Assembly (NCBI GenBank): GCA_965200235.1
Contig: OZ241339.1
Coordinates: 1,798,001-1,862,000 of the forward strand
Source of the DNA: Azotimanducus chitobiosivorans
Lineage (GTDB): Bacteria; Pseudomonadota; Gammaproteobacteria; Pseudomonadales; Azotimanducaceae
DNA: 64,000 nt
Reading direction: 5' to 3'
Part shown: piece by piece, positions 16,849 to 25,767 of the stretch
Layout of the letters: each line of letters opens with the position of its first letter
Position numbering within the stretch: the stretch's first letter is position 1
Program-made: the position numbers and the translations under genes
The notes under the pieces: generated by a model
The model's database searches: none
What the model was told of the DNA's origin: nothing
The model's input: only the letters and a program-made list of their open reading frames with translations

Positions 16849-16931
16849 TCGGGCCTCACTTGAAACTCGTGCATTCTAATGCACGAACAAAAAATGAATG
16901 TATGCTTATCGCGATTTTTCCGGCGAAACGC

Positions 16932-17588
16932 ATGAGCGCGAGCGACCTTCCGAGCTACATTGCCGTCGAGGGACCGATTGGCGTCGGCAAGACTAGCCTC
17001 GCCAATCGCCTCGCCGAAACCTTCGGCTACGAGACCCTCTTGGAACCCACAGCTGAGCATGTGCTGTTAGAGCGCTTCTACCGCGACCAGCGGCGCCATG
17101 CCTTCTCCACGCAGCTATTCTTCCTGCTGCACCGTGCCGAGCAAGCGGCTTATCTCGAATCGCAGACGCGGCTCCAATCACCGATCGTCGCGGATTTCAT
17201 TTTGGAGAAGGACAGGCTCTTTGCCGAGCTCACGCTCGACGGAGAGGAACTCCGGCTCTATCAGCAAGTTGCGGGCGCGCTCAATATCCATTGGCCGCAG
17301 CCAGATTTGGTGATTTATCTGCAAGCGCCGCCGAGAATCCTCTTCGAGCGCGTTCACAGACGAGGCATTGAAGCCGAGAGCGACTGTTCGATTGAGTATC
17401 TCACCCAGGTCAGCCAAACCTACACCAACTTCTTTCATCGCTTCGAGCTGGCGCCACTTCTCGTGGTTGACGCATCGGAGTGCAACTTCGCAGATGTTGA
17501 CCGTCATTTTCAAGCGTTGCTCGAATGCATTCACAACATGCGCGGGCGGCGCCATTATTTTCGTTTGAACCCGTCGTTGCTAGACTAG
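16932..17588 (+). CDS. Deoxynucleoside kinase
   Basis: A 218-residue kinase of the dNK family. The P-loop GPIGVGKTSLANRLAE is at the N-terminus, followed by LLEPTAEHVLLERFYRDQRRHAFSTQ and the conserved DFILEKDRLFAE (DRS-like) motif. The lid region is VHRRGIEAESDCSIEYL. Members phosphorylate deoxyadenosine or deoxyguanosine for salvage; exact specificity cannot be told from sequence. The ATG giving MSASDLPSYIAVEG fits the family; an upstream in-frame ATG would extend into the divergent mlaC promoter. It is followed after 29 bp by acs. Confidence 0.88.
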   Translation: MSASDLPSYIAVEGPIGVGKTSLANRLAETFGYETLLEPTAEHVLLERFYRDQRRHAFSTQLFFLLHRAEQAAYLESQTRLQSPIVADFILEKDRLFAELTLDGEELRLYQQVAGALNIHWPQPDLVIYLQAPPRILFERVHRRGIEAESDCSIEYLTQVSQTYTNFFHRFELAPLLVVDASECNFADVDRHFQALLECIHNMRGRRHYFRLNPSLLD

Positions 17589-17617
17589 CGGGGAACCCCA
17601 CCCAGCGCGTGCTAGAA

Positions 17618-19567
17618 ATGACACCCACCTACCCTGTCCCAACTGCGTTGGCGCAGAGCGCCCACGTCACGAGCGAAGACTACGAAGCGATGTACCGCGC
17701 CTCGGTGGAGCGCCCAGAGTCATTCTGGCGAGAGCAGGCCGACCTATTCCTCGACTGGTTCGAGCCGTGGCACACGCTTGTCCGCAGCGACTTTGCCAAG
17801 GGCGAGGTTGAGTGGTTTCTCGGCGGCAAGCTCAACGCCAGCCACAACTGCCTCGACCGGCATCTCGAAACGCGCGGCGACCACACGGCGATTCTCTGGG
17901 AGAGCGATGACGGCAGCGAAACCAGAGCCATCAGCTACCGCACGCTGCATCGCGAAGTGTGCCAGCTCGCGAACTTGCTGAAGTCAAGGGGCGTCGCCAA
18001 GGGTGCGCGCGTGTGCATCTACATGCCGCTCATCCCACAAGCGGCGGTCGCCATGATCGCCTGCGCGCGCATCGGCGCCATTCATTCGGTGGTGTTCGGC
18101 GGCTTTAGCCCGACTTCGCTCAAGGATCGAATTCTCGACTCCGACTGCTCGGTGCTGATCACCGCCGACGAGAGCATCCGCGGCGGCAAGCGCATCGGTC
18201 TCAAGGCCAACGCGGAGGCTGCGCTTGAGGATTGCCCGGGCGTGCATACAGTGGTGTGCGTTCGGCATGGCGGTGCCGAAGGCGTCCCGTGGAACGAGGC
18301 GCGCGATCTCTGGTACGACGAGGCCATCTCAAAGATGGACGACTGGTGCGAACCCGAGTCAATGGCATCCGAGGATCCTTTGTTTATCCTCTACACCTCG
18401 GGTTCGACTGGCCGTCCGAAAGGCGTGCAACACGGCACGGCAGGCTATCTGCTGCATGCGGCGATGACGCACAAATATGTGTTCGACTACCGCGACGGCG
18501 AAATCTACTGGTGCACCGCCGATGTCGGCTGGATCACCGGGCACTCCTATATCGTCTATGGGCCGCTTGCCAACGGCGCCACAACCCTCATGTTCGAAGG
18601 CGTGCCCACCTGGCCGGACGCATCGCGCTTCTGGCAGATCGTGGACAAGCATCAGGTGAGCATCTTCTACACCGCGCCGACCGCGATTCGTCAGCTGATG
18701 GCCGAAGGCGACGAGCCCGTCACGTCGTGCTCGCGCGCTTCGCTGCGCGTGCTCGGCACTGTCGGCGAGCCGATCAACCCTGAGGCGTGGGAGTGGTATC
18801 ACCGCATCGTCGGCGATAGTCGCTGCCCGATCGTTGACACCTGGTGGCAAACGGAGACCGGCGGCATCATGATCGCGCCGCTGCCGGGCGCAACGGCGCT
18901 CAAACCCGGATCCGCAACACGACCGTTCTTCGGCGTCCAACCGGGACTGATGGACGAGCATGGGCAATTGATTGATCCGGAGCATACGATTGAAGCTGGC
19001 GGCAACCTCGTCATCACCGCGACGTGGCCAGGTCAGATCCGATCGGTGTACGGCGACCATCAGCGCGTCATCGATACCTACTATTCGCGCTATCCCGGCT
19101 ACTACTTCACCGGCGACGGCGCACGCCGAGACGCCGATGGCTACTACTGGATCACCGGGCGCGTCGATGACGTCATCAACGTATCAGGCCACAGGATCGG
19201 CACAGCCGAGCTCGAAAGCGCCCTCGTCCTGCACGAGTCCATCGCCGAAGCTGCGGTGGTCGGCTTTCCGCATGAAGTCAAAGGCGAAGGCATTTATTGT
19301 TTTGTGACGCCCATGTCGCATCTTGCGCTTGACGCAGCGGCAACCGAAACCTTGCGCGAAGAATTGATCACCCTCGTGCGCCGAGAAATCGGCCCCTTCG
19401 CACGGCCTGACGTGCTGCAATTCGCGAGCGGACTGCCGAAGACGCGCTCCGGCAAAATCATGCGCCGCATTTTGCGCAAAATCGCTTCGGGCGAGACCGA
19501 GGATTTGGGAGATATTTCGACGCTCGCGGATCCTTCGGTGGTGGAGGCGTTGATTGGGGGCGGGTGA
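17618..19567 (+). CDS. acs: Acetyl-CoA synthetase
   Basis: A 649-residue AMP-forming acyl-CoA synthetase of the Acs type. The adenylation core is YTSGSTGRPKGVQH. CoA- and acetate-site features include WWQTETGGIMIAPLPG and YFTGDGARRDADGYYWITGR. The C-terminal PKTRSGKIMRR carries the lysine that is regulated by acetylation in Acs enzymes. It activates acetate to acetyl-CoA via acetyl-AMP, feeding the TCA and glyoxylate pathways. The ATG at 17618 gives MTPTYPVPTALAQ; the upstream extension overlaps the kinase gene. Length and motifs are entirely normal. Confidence 0.97.
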   Translation: MTPTYPVPTALAQSAHVTSEDYEAMYRASVERPESFWREQADLFLDWFEPWHTLVRSDFAKGEVEWFLGGKLNASHNCLDRHLETRGDHTAILWESDDGSETRAISYRTLHREVCQLANLLKSRGVAKGARVCIYMPLIPQAAVAMIACARIGAIHSVVFGGFSPTSLKDRILDSDCSVLITADESIRGGKRIGLKANAEAALEDCPGVHTVVCVRHGGAEGVPWNEARDLWYDEAISKMDDWCEPESMASEDPLFILYTSGSTGRPKGVQHGTAGYLLHAAMTHKYVFDYRDGEIYWCTADVGWITGHSYIVYGPLANGATTLMFEGVPTWPDASRFWQIVDKHQVSIFYTAPTAIRQLMAEGDEPVTSCSRASLRVLGTVGEPINPEAWEWYHRIVGDSRCPIVDTWWQTETGGIMIAPLPGATALKPGSATRPFFGVQPGLMDEHGQLIDPEHTIEAGGNLVITATWPGQIRSVYGDHQRVIDTYYSRYPGYYFTGDGARRDADGYYWITGRVDDVINVSGHRIGTAELESALVLHESIAEAAVVGFPHEVKGEGIYCFVTPMSHLALDAAATETLREELITLVRREIGPFARPDVLQFASGLPKTRSGKIMRRILRKIASGETEDLGDISTLADPSVVEALIGGG

Positions 19568-19686
19568 CTATGGACTCGATTTTCTGAATTTACTATAGTT
19601 GAACATGCCTTGCTACGGTCGTGGCGACGCGGCTCACCGTAGTGCAGATTTTCTCTTCCTTCAGCTTGAGTGATCATAGAGCCTCA

Positions 19687-20469
19687 ATGGATATTTTTGT
19701 TCAACTTCTCTTTGCCGCACTTGGCGGAGGGCTTGTTGTGAAGCTTCTGGATATCGCCTACCGAGAGAATTTGAGGAAACGTGATAAGCGAGGCTCCTCT
19801 CGTAAGTTCGTGGAAGAAAATCTCGACCCGGTGTTGAAGTCGGCGGACGAACTATTTGGCAAGCTTCGCGCATTGGCTACAGACGATTTCAGGGCCTTGC
19901 GGCACACCCGAACGCACGAAGAAGCAAGTTTGGAGTCGATAGGCTTGCTGTACTTGTTGGCGAAATTCTGGGCGAGCGTCGAAACGTTTCGCCATAAGGG
20001 TTTGACAGTATCTATTACCTTGGATGACCGAGGCCAGCAGCTTGGACACTTTCTGGACGCACTAGAATCTCGCAAGATTCGTATCGCTGATCGACTCTCA
20101 CAACGGGCTACCGCAGAAATGGTGCTGAACACAAAAAATAATCATGAGGACATGGACTCATTCACTGAATTTGTGAAATCCGTTGAAGCGAATGGAAGCG
20201 CTCAGCAATGGACCGAGCCAATAGTTCAATTCCTTATGCGGATGGAACATACGTATGAACGCCAAAAACTACTAACCTACGGCGTCGTTGTACATGCAAT
20301 GATCGATACACTTGATCCAAGGCATCAGGTGTGCCGAGAGCGGACATCGTATCCGTCAAAACTCTCAAAGAAGTCTTGGCGCGACATAAAGTACCGCATC
20401 TTCGGACGATATCTTACGTTCGTCAAACATCCAGAAAAATACCTCGGCCCGCCCAAACGAAGACCTTAA
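19687..20469 (+). CDS. Membrane-anchored protein of unknown function beside the CRISPR array
   Basis: A 260-residue protein I do not recognise. It starts MDIFVQLLFAALGGGLVVKL, one probable transmembrane helix, followed by a charged, mostly helical cytoplasmic part (SADELFGKLRALATDDFRAL; LLYLLAKFWASVETFRH) and a basic tail ending PKRRP. Its base composition is clearly lower in GC than acs upstream and similar to the cas genes, so it probably arrived with the CRISPR island. It reads toward the array and ends 156 bp before the first repeat. An upstream in-frame start would add 22 residues; I prefer the ATG that places the hydrophobic helix at the N-terminus. A membrane-linked accessory defence role is possible but only inferred from position. 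Confidence 0.65.
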   Translation: MDIFVQLLFAALGGGLVVKLLDIAYRENLRKRDKRGSSRKFVEENLDPVLKSADELFGKLRALATDDFRALRHTRTHEEASLESIGLLYLLAKFWASVETFRHKGLTVSITLDDRGQQLGHFLDALESRKIRIADRLSQRATAEMVLNTKNNHEDMDSFTEFVKSVEANGSAQQWTEPIVQFLMRMEHTYERQKLLTYGVVVHAMIDTLDPRHQVCRERTSYPSKLSKKSWRDIKYRIFGRYLTFVKHPEKYLGPPKRRP

Positions 20470-20625
20470 ACGAAGGAAGGCGGCCCGAGGAGACTTTGGC
20501 CCTCCAAGAGGAGAACGACACGTCTGCCGAGCCGCCTTTATTCGATTGAGCCGACTGCTTTAATCGACCACGTTGCGCCAAATGTAGCAGCTTGTCCTTC
20601 AGAATTCAATGCTTTGTGCTAGTTC

Positions 20626-21197
20626 ACTGCGGACTGCGGCTCTTCCTCTCTGTGCTACCCTGACACAATGGCGGGGACGGAAGTCCCATCACATAACTGC
20701 GGACTGCGGCTCTTCCTCTCTGTGCTACCCTGTGACATGGCAAATTCGACAATCCCGCGATACTGCGGACTGCGGCTCTTCCTCTCTGTGCTACCCTGCG
20801 GGGGTTTCACGGCATTTACCATTCATGACTGCGGACTGCGGCTCTTCCTCTCTGTGCTACCCTTAGTAACCCTACTAGCAATTAATCCTTCACTACTGCG
20901 GACTGCGGCTCTTCCTCTCTGTGCTACCCTATAGCTATATATAAATTGCCATGCGCTTGCACTGCGGACTGCGGCTCTTCCTCTCTGTGCTACCCTGTGA
21001 CCGACGGCGGCGCACTCACCCGTGAGACTGCGGACTGCGGCTCTTCCTCTCTGTGCTACCCTTTCGGCATACAGATTATAGGAGTTTGACATACTGCGGA
21101 CTGCGGCTCTTCCTCTCTGTGCTACCCTTCGGCATACAGATTATAGGAGTCACATCGACATACTGCGGACTGCGGCTCTTCCTCTCTGTGCTACCCT
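20626..21197 (+). CRISPR. Type II-C CRISPR array, 9 repeats, 8 spacers
   Basis: Nine identical 36-bp repeats start at 20626, 20696, 20762, 20828, 20895, 20961, 21027, 21093 and 21162; spacers are 34, 30, 30, 31, 30, 30, 30 and 33 bp. The repeat begins with a tandem heptamer (ACTGCGG twice) and ends GTGCTACCCT. Pairing with the tracrRNA predicted at 25.8 kb shows that crRNA is read on the plus strand, opposite to the cas genes. TGTGCTACCCT resembles an extended -10 box, the position where Neisseria and Campylobacter II-C repeats carry promoters, so each repeat may start its own crRNA. Spacers 7 and 8 share 22 identical bases. No spacer matches the rest of the window by eye. Confidence 0.98.
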
Positions 21198-21247
21198 GCA
21201 CTTAGCGCAAGGGATTGAGGAAAAAGAGGTTTCGCCGGAGTCGACGG

Positions 21248-21601
21248 TTAGAAAAGCTCAAGCTGAGGTCTCGGCTTGGGTGGATCAACCCGTTTTTTTC
21301 CGGCGAACACCTCCATTCTTCCAAACTGCTTATCCGTAATCGTAAGGAATCGCACCTCGCCCTCTGCTGGGACTTGAGACCCCATTCTTTTCGCGTGAAT
21401 CTGAGCGTTCTCGAATGACGCGCAGTGCCGTATGTAGACGGAGTACTGCATCATCGTGAATCCATCTTTCAAGAGATCCTTTCGAAATCTAGCGTATCGC
21501 TTCCGTGCTTGCGGAGTTTCTGTCGGCAGATCAAACATCGCGATTACCCACATTGACCTCCACCCATAAGGAATCAGTTTCGTTCGCAAAGAAGCGTTCA
21601 A
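21248..21601 (-). CDS. cas2: CRISPR-associated endonuclease Cas2
   Basis: A 117-residue Cas2 with the ferredoxin-like fold pattern WVIAMFDLPTETPQARKRY (catalytic-site aspartate in FDLP) and FRKDLLKDGFTMMQYSVYIRHC, typical of type II systems. It forms the Cas1-Cas2 integrase that inserts new spacers. The ATG overlaps the cas1 stop by 4 bp, fixing the start; this gives about 16 residues before the core strand (MNASLRTKLIPYGWRS). It is the last cas gene, 50 bp from the array. No cas4 or csn2 follows, which defines the II-C subtype. Confidence 0.97.
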   Translation of the reverse strand: MNASLRTKLIPYGWRSMWVIAMFDLPTETPQARKRYARFRKDLLKDGFTMMQYSVYIRHCASFENAQIHAKRMGSQVPAEGEVRFLTITDKQFGRMEVFAGKKRVDPPKPRPQLELF

Positions 21602-22542
21602 GTTTCGGAGACTTGCAGTTCTATTTCTTCAGCTACGTCTACCAGCGGCATGCCATGTGGCAGCAGCAAGTCGATTCCATCTCCGGTCAGCGCTTTGCGG
21701 AGTGAGTCGGCGCTTGTCTGAATGGCGACGAGCATTGGCTCGCTCCGTTCGCCAATGTTGACTGACTCATTCAACAGAGACAGCAGTCTGGCGCGAATAG
21801 GTCGAGACTCAAGTGACATGGCATCTTTCGACGTATCGAGTGCGATTTGCTTGACCCTCCAGTCCACGAACGGTCTATATGGCTCGAGTAGATCATCCGC
21901 CAGACAAAAGGGATTCCTCCGGTTCTTGTGGTGTACACCGAATGACGGTATTAGCCCCGTAGCGACTATTGCACGCGCCACAGTGGCACGGATCACAGCG
22001 TAGCCATAGTTGAGTAAAGCGTTGTAATCAGGCTGGTCACGGTTCCTGCGAAACGAGTCACCGAGCAATGCTGGCCAGTAGCGCTGAGCGGCATGTGCCT
22101 CAACATTCTGAGGATCTCCTGATTTCACGCGGCTCGCAAGTTGAATGAGCCCCCTGTTGTGAACAGAAAAATGCGACAGCACCGCTGCTTGTTGGATAAT
22201 TTTCGCTTTTACCAAGGCCTGCCAAACACGCTTCTTCGTAGGCACACTTGTTTTGACTTGCGCCAATTGCCGCTCGGTTTGCCCATGGTGCCCGACGAGA
22301 GGGATCATCATTGAAGCTGGCAAATGATCTCGTCCACATATCAGGACGCAGGTTCCTGCATTGGTCAACTCTATGAAAACCGCTTGTGTGTAAGTGGCTC
22401 GGGCATCGTCCACTATGACGACACCGAGGTCTTCAATCGGAATCGACTCTCTTCGGTGTTCTGGACGCGCAATGACAAGCTGCTTGTTTGTTACTGATAG
22501 CCTAGTTCCCGGCGTTGCAAACTCTACTGTCTTGCCAACCAT
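21598..22542 (-). CDS. cas1: CRISPR-associated endonuclease Cas1
   Basis: A 314-residue type II Cas1. Recognisable are the N-terminal beta domain (TPGTRLSVTNKQLVIARPE; IPIEDLGVVIVDDARATYT) and the alpha domain with the metal ligands: the glutamate in VEAHAAQRYWPALLG, the histidine in FGVHHKNRRNPFCL, and the acidic ADDLLEPYRPFVD. It is the integrase subunit that, with Cas2, inserts spacers. It starts 20 bp after cas9 and overlaps cas2 by 4 bp, so cas9-cas1-cas2 form one minus-strand operon. All catalytic positions appear intact, implying adaptation competence. Confidence 0.97.
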   Translation of the reverse strand: MVGKTVEFATPGTRLSVTNKQLVIARPEHRRESIPIEDLGVVIVDDARATYTQAVFIELTNAGTCVLICGRDHLPASMMIPLVGHHGQTERQLAQVKTSVPTKKRVWQALVKAKIIQQAAVLSHFSVHNRGLIQLASRVKSGDPQNVEAHAAQRYWPALLGDSFRRNRDQPDYNALLNYGYAVIRATVARAIVATGLIPSFGVHHKNRRNPFCLADDLLEPYRPFVDWRVKQIALDTSKDAMSLESRPIRARLLSLLNESVNIGERSEPMLVAIQTSADSLRKALTGDGIDLLLPHGMPLVDVAEEIELQVSET

Positions 22543-22562
22543 TTCCTTCTCAGAGTTTCGCG

Positions 22563-25500
22563 CTAATCGCTCGCAGGATGGACTATTCCGATGGGGTCAA
22601 TCGAAATTTTCTCTGCGCCTAACTTTATCAAACTCCCAACAGTTTTCTGAGTGGCATCGGGCTTTTCTTTCGCGTCTCGATGATCGATGAGCACGACTTG
22701 GCCGTTAGACCAGATGCTCTCGACTATGAAGATGTCGCCGCTGATTCTCAAAGCTTCCTTTTTCGATAAGGACATCAAGAACTGGGCATTCGTCAGCCCG
22801 TTCCGCTGAACTATCGGTTCTCGCCGCGCTTTACGTTCCGCTGCAACACCAAGACTTACAGCATCGAATTTCACGGCACCTTCACTGTTGCGCCAGATTA
22901 TGATGTGATGGACAAGGCCGGATTCTGAGAGACCGGTTGACCTGTTCGTCATAAGGCTGGGTAATCTTCTATTGAGGACACGGACCTTCTGAATTCTTAC
23001 ACCATCCTTGCCTCTCGCCGGAAATGGCGGCGCCACAAACGCCTTTTTCGGCACACCCCCTCGATCCTTATTCCAAACTTCCAATCTCTTCCGCAACTGA
23101 GGGTCGCGTATACGTCCGTCGCCATTACCAAAGCTCCCTGCCCCAAGGCTTTCGAGAGGTTTGCGCGTTACGTACAGCCGATACTCTTTCTTGTGCGAAA
23201 TCTCAACCTCATCTGTCTCACCGAACACGGTTTCTTCATGAAGAGGGCCAGATACTTTTCTTTGAATGCGATGAGATACAACAATCTTATTAACGGCATT
23301 CTTAGTTTGAGCTATAAGGTCTGGCAAAGGCGGCACGATTCGCGTCTCCGGTACCTGCTCCCGCTCTGACCGCCAGTAGTGAGATAGGACTTGAGTCACA
23401 CCAGGATGAGTGAGAGCAACCACAAGTGCATCGACCGCATGGTGGCGATGGTCTTCGCGATTCTTCTCCCCGTCAAGTCCAAGAATGTTGTTCAAGCCCC
23501 AGAATTTACGCAGCTTCGCAGTGACCTTGCCACTCACTGTTTGTACCTTCACTGGCGCGCCAGGTCCGATATCCGGCCAGAGTCGTTTAAGAGAAGCAAC
23601 TGTCTCACGCGCCGCATAACTCGTATCATTCAATTGCCGAGAAGCGAAATCATCGGGAATACTTTTTGCCAAGAACCTCTTGATTTTTCCGGCAGTCATT
23701 CCTGATGGGTTAGCTTTGGTGCGCTGGCATCCATCTAATCGTTGCCGCAGGGCTGCCATTTCATCTTCGTTTAAGTATTCATCAGGTATACGATCTTGCT
23801 TGCGCCTATTCTCATCCCTGTGGCATAGAGTTTTATTCATAAAGCTATCGTCGACTGATCGCTGCCGAGGCCAAATGTGCTCCACTTCAAACATGCCGGT
23901 TCGAAAAAGATCGTCAAATGAGATCATTTGACCCGTGTAAGGGCACTGGCGTCCGCATTCGTCCCAGAGCATCCATTTCTCGATGTTGCGCTTGTTGCTA
24001 TCGACTCCACAATCGTTCAATTCAATCTTTGCCTTATTGCGACGAGCCTCCATTCGCTTCATCCCAGCGTGCATCTCTTCCCTATCCCGCTTGGATAGCC
24101 CTACATCTCGCGCCAATTCGACGCGAATCAGATCAGGCTTTCCGTATCTACGAATCAAATTGTTAGTCACCTTCCTTAGCTCGTTTTGTATCCGAATCAC
24201 CGTTGGATTCCGTAAGTTGTTAAGCCGTGACTGCTCCATCTTGTCGGACGGGCTCGGCAAGAGATTCATCACTTCACCCGTCGGCTGATCGCGATTGGGG
24301 AAGGTTTGCTCTCGCCATTCTTCAAAATCCGCGCCGTTGATAATCGCTCCGAATCGCTCGCCTCGTTGCAACAAAGGGAGTATTTTCTGAAGAGCTTGAG
24401 TGGAATAAGGCTCCCAACCAGGAGCCAGCTTCAGTTGCATCAACTGCTTGACATGATCGTCGCCCAGCAGAAAATCTCGCTGAAGCGATAATGCTGCAGC
24501 TTCCCTAGCTTCTTCGCGCAAGCCATCTGGTACGATTTCCACACGTTCGCCGCGTTCGTTGTAGTCTGCCTTCCAGAGCCTTTCGTGAACGGCATTGCGT
24601 AATTCATCCCTTCTCGGATGATGATTCCAGTCTTCCCCAAACACCTTGACAAGTTGAAACTCCAAAGCGTTCCCCAAGAGGCTCTTCTCTTTACCAATTT
24701 CTAGATTGAACTTCAAAGTCTTCTCAGCGCCGGCTTCCCCTCTATTCCTATAAAGCGGGGCAAGAGCTCTCCGAACTTCAGCCCACCTCATGCTCGAACG
24801 TGCTTGTAGTGTCTCCAGAATCGCTGCCCGCTCTTCACTATCGAGGCGCCGTTGATTCCCACCCGCAATCTCAAGATTGTTGAGTTTCTCCAACATCCGT
24901 CGTTGATGGGAGAGCCAAGATCCTTTAGGACAGAGGGATGCCTCAGGGAGAAGCGAACATGTGCCGAGAGTGTTTTTACGCCAGAATACGGGTCGCTGAA
25001 AGAAAATAGACTGCTGAAGCACTGAACTAAATTTTGGATTGCCCAATGGAGGATGATGATTTTTCTGAGCTTCTATAATCAGGTCGAACTCTTCTCGCAC
25101 CTTTTGGCGCGTTGCGTGTGCTCCGCGTTTGCGCTCGTGCGGACCACGCTTCGACAGCAACTGACCGAGCGTCAACCCCTGTTCCTCTAGCTGCCGTAGT
25201 GTCTGCTCTCGGTTGGATCTTGCCTCTTTCTCATCTTCGTCTTGCTGAGCTTCTATACCTGTGTCTTCTTCTTGTACAGATTTCGCCAAGAAATGTCGCC
25301 GTCCAGCCAAGTGATATAGCGCACGACCGATTTCAAACTCGGTTAGCTTCTCAGCAGGGTCGATAGCGCGAGCTCGAAGGACATAAGGATCGTAGGGATC
25401 TTCATTCTCCTTTGTTCGCCCCCTCATGAGTTCCTGCCATTCTTCGGAATCTCTGCTTGGGAGAAATCCAGATTCATGAAGCAGGCGAAACACCTCAGCT

Positions 25501-25712
25501 TTTCGCTGTCGGCGCCTGCGCAGTTGCCGACGGTGCAGTCTTGCCATGCGACGCTTTTGATTCAGTGGAATCTTATTCTTGGGATTCCTCGGTTCCGGAA
25601 AAATTCGAACGCCCGTCCGCTTAATGCAACCTCTGCTGATTGTCCGCTCATACTCAACTACAGCGAATCCGATTGACGTAGTGCCAATGTCGAAACCGAA
25701 TATCAGTTGCAC
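22563..25712 (-). CDS. cas9: CRISPR-associated endonuclease Cas9, type II-C
   Basis: A 1049-residue compact Cas9. RuvC-I is FGFDIGTTSIGFAV with D8. The arginine-rich bridge helix spans about residues 51-80 (NQKRRMARLHRRQLRRRRQR). RuvC-II is IRVELARDVG with E532. The HNH domain is CPYTGQMISFDDLF...FEVEHIWPRQ, with catalytic H612, then DDSFMNKTL. RuvC-III is HHAVDALVVALT with H758 and D761. All nuclease residues are therefore present. The C-terminal third would hold the PAM-interacting domain; the PAM is unknown. The GTG start at 25712 is preceded 6 bp away by a strong AGGAGGAGG Shine-Dalgarno. The tracrRNA promoter lies directly upstream on the other strand. Size, a three-gene operon and absence of csn2 or cas4 give II-C. 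Confidence 0.97.
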   Translation of the reverse strand: MQLIFGFDIGTTSIGFAVVEYERTISRGCIKRTGVRIFPEPRNPKNKIPLNQKRRMARLHRRQLRRRRQRKAEVFRLLHESGFLPSRDSEEWQELMRGRTKENEDPYDPYVLRARAIDPAEKLTEFEIGRALYHLAGRRHFLAKSVQEEDTGIEAQQDEDEKEARSNREQTLRQLEEQGLTLGQLLSKRGPHERKRGAHATRQKVREEFDLIIEAQKNHHPPLGNPKFSSVLQQSIFFQRPVFWRKNTLGTCSLLPEASLCPKGSWLSHQRRMLEKLNNLEIAGGNQRRLDSEERAAILETLQARSSMRWAEVRRALAPLYRNRGEAGAEKTLKFNLEIGKEKSLLGNALEFQLVKVFGEDWNHHPRRDELRNAVHERLWKADYNERGERVEIVPDGLREEAREAAALSLQRDFLLGDDHVKQLMQLKLAPGWEPYSTQALQKILPLLQRGERFGAIINGADFEEWREQTFPNRDQPTGEVMNLLPSPSDKMEQSRLNNLRNPTVIRIQNELRKVTNNLIRRYGKPDLIRVELARDVGLSKRDREEMHAGMKRMEARRNKAKIELNDCGVDSNKRNIEKWMLWDECGRQCPYTGQMISFDDLFRTGMFEVEHIWPRQRSVDDSFMNKTLCHRDENRRKQDRIPDEYLNEDEMAALRQRLDGCQRTKANPSGMTAGKIKRFLAKSIPDDFASRQLNDTSYAARETVASLKRLWPDIGPGAPVKVQTVSGKVTAKLRKFWGLNNILGLDGEKNREDHRHHAVDALVVALTHPGVTQVLSHYWRSEREQVPETRIVPPLPDLIAQTKNAVNKIVVSHRIQRKVSGPLHEETVFGETDEVEISHKKEYRLYVTRKPLESLGAGSFGNGDGRIRDPQLRKRLEVWNKDRGGVPKKAFVAPPFPARGKDGVRIQKVRVLNRRLPSLMTNRSTGLSESGLVHHIIIWRNSEGAVKFDAVSLGVAAERKARREPIVQRNGLTNAQFLMSLSKKEALRISGDIFIVESIWSNGQVVLIDHRDAKEKPDATQKTVGSLIKLGAEKISIDPIGIVHPASD

Positions 25713-25732
25713 AGATTGCCTCCTCCTGAGAT

Positions 25733-25761
25733 TTGCAAGTTCGCGCTATCGTCGCTATATT
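25733..25761 (+). promoter_or_regulatory. Predicted promoter of the tracrRNA
   Basis: A -35 box TTGCAA (25733-25738) and a -10 box TATATT (25756-25761) with an exact 17-bp spacer. Transcription would start about 25768, immediately at the first base of the anti-repeat. It lies just beyond the cas9 Shine-Dalgarno on the opposite strand, so tracrRNA and cas9 are divergent. Confidence 0.75.
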
Positions 25762-25767
25762 ACGCGC

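Noticed and set aside
20477..20538. Possible terminator AAGGCGGC/GCCGCCTT after the membrane protein
   Set aside because: The loop is about 46 bases and there is no T-tract, so it was not called as a terminator.
20609..21092. Open frames across the CRISPR array on both strands
   Set aside because: They are produced by the repeat units being readable in frame; nine identical 36-bp repeats define the array.
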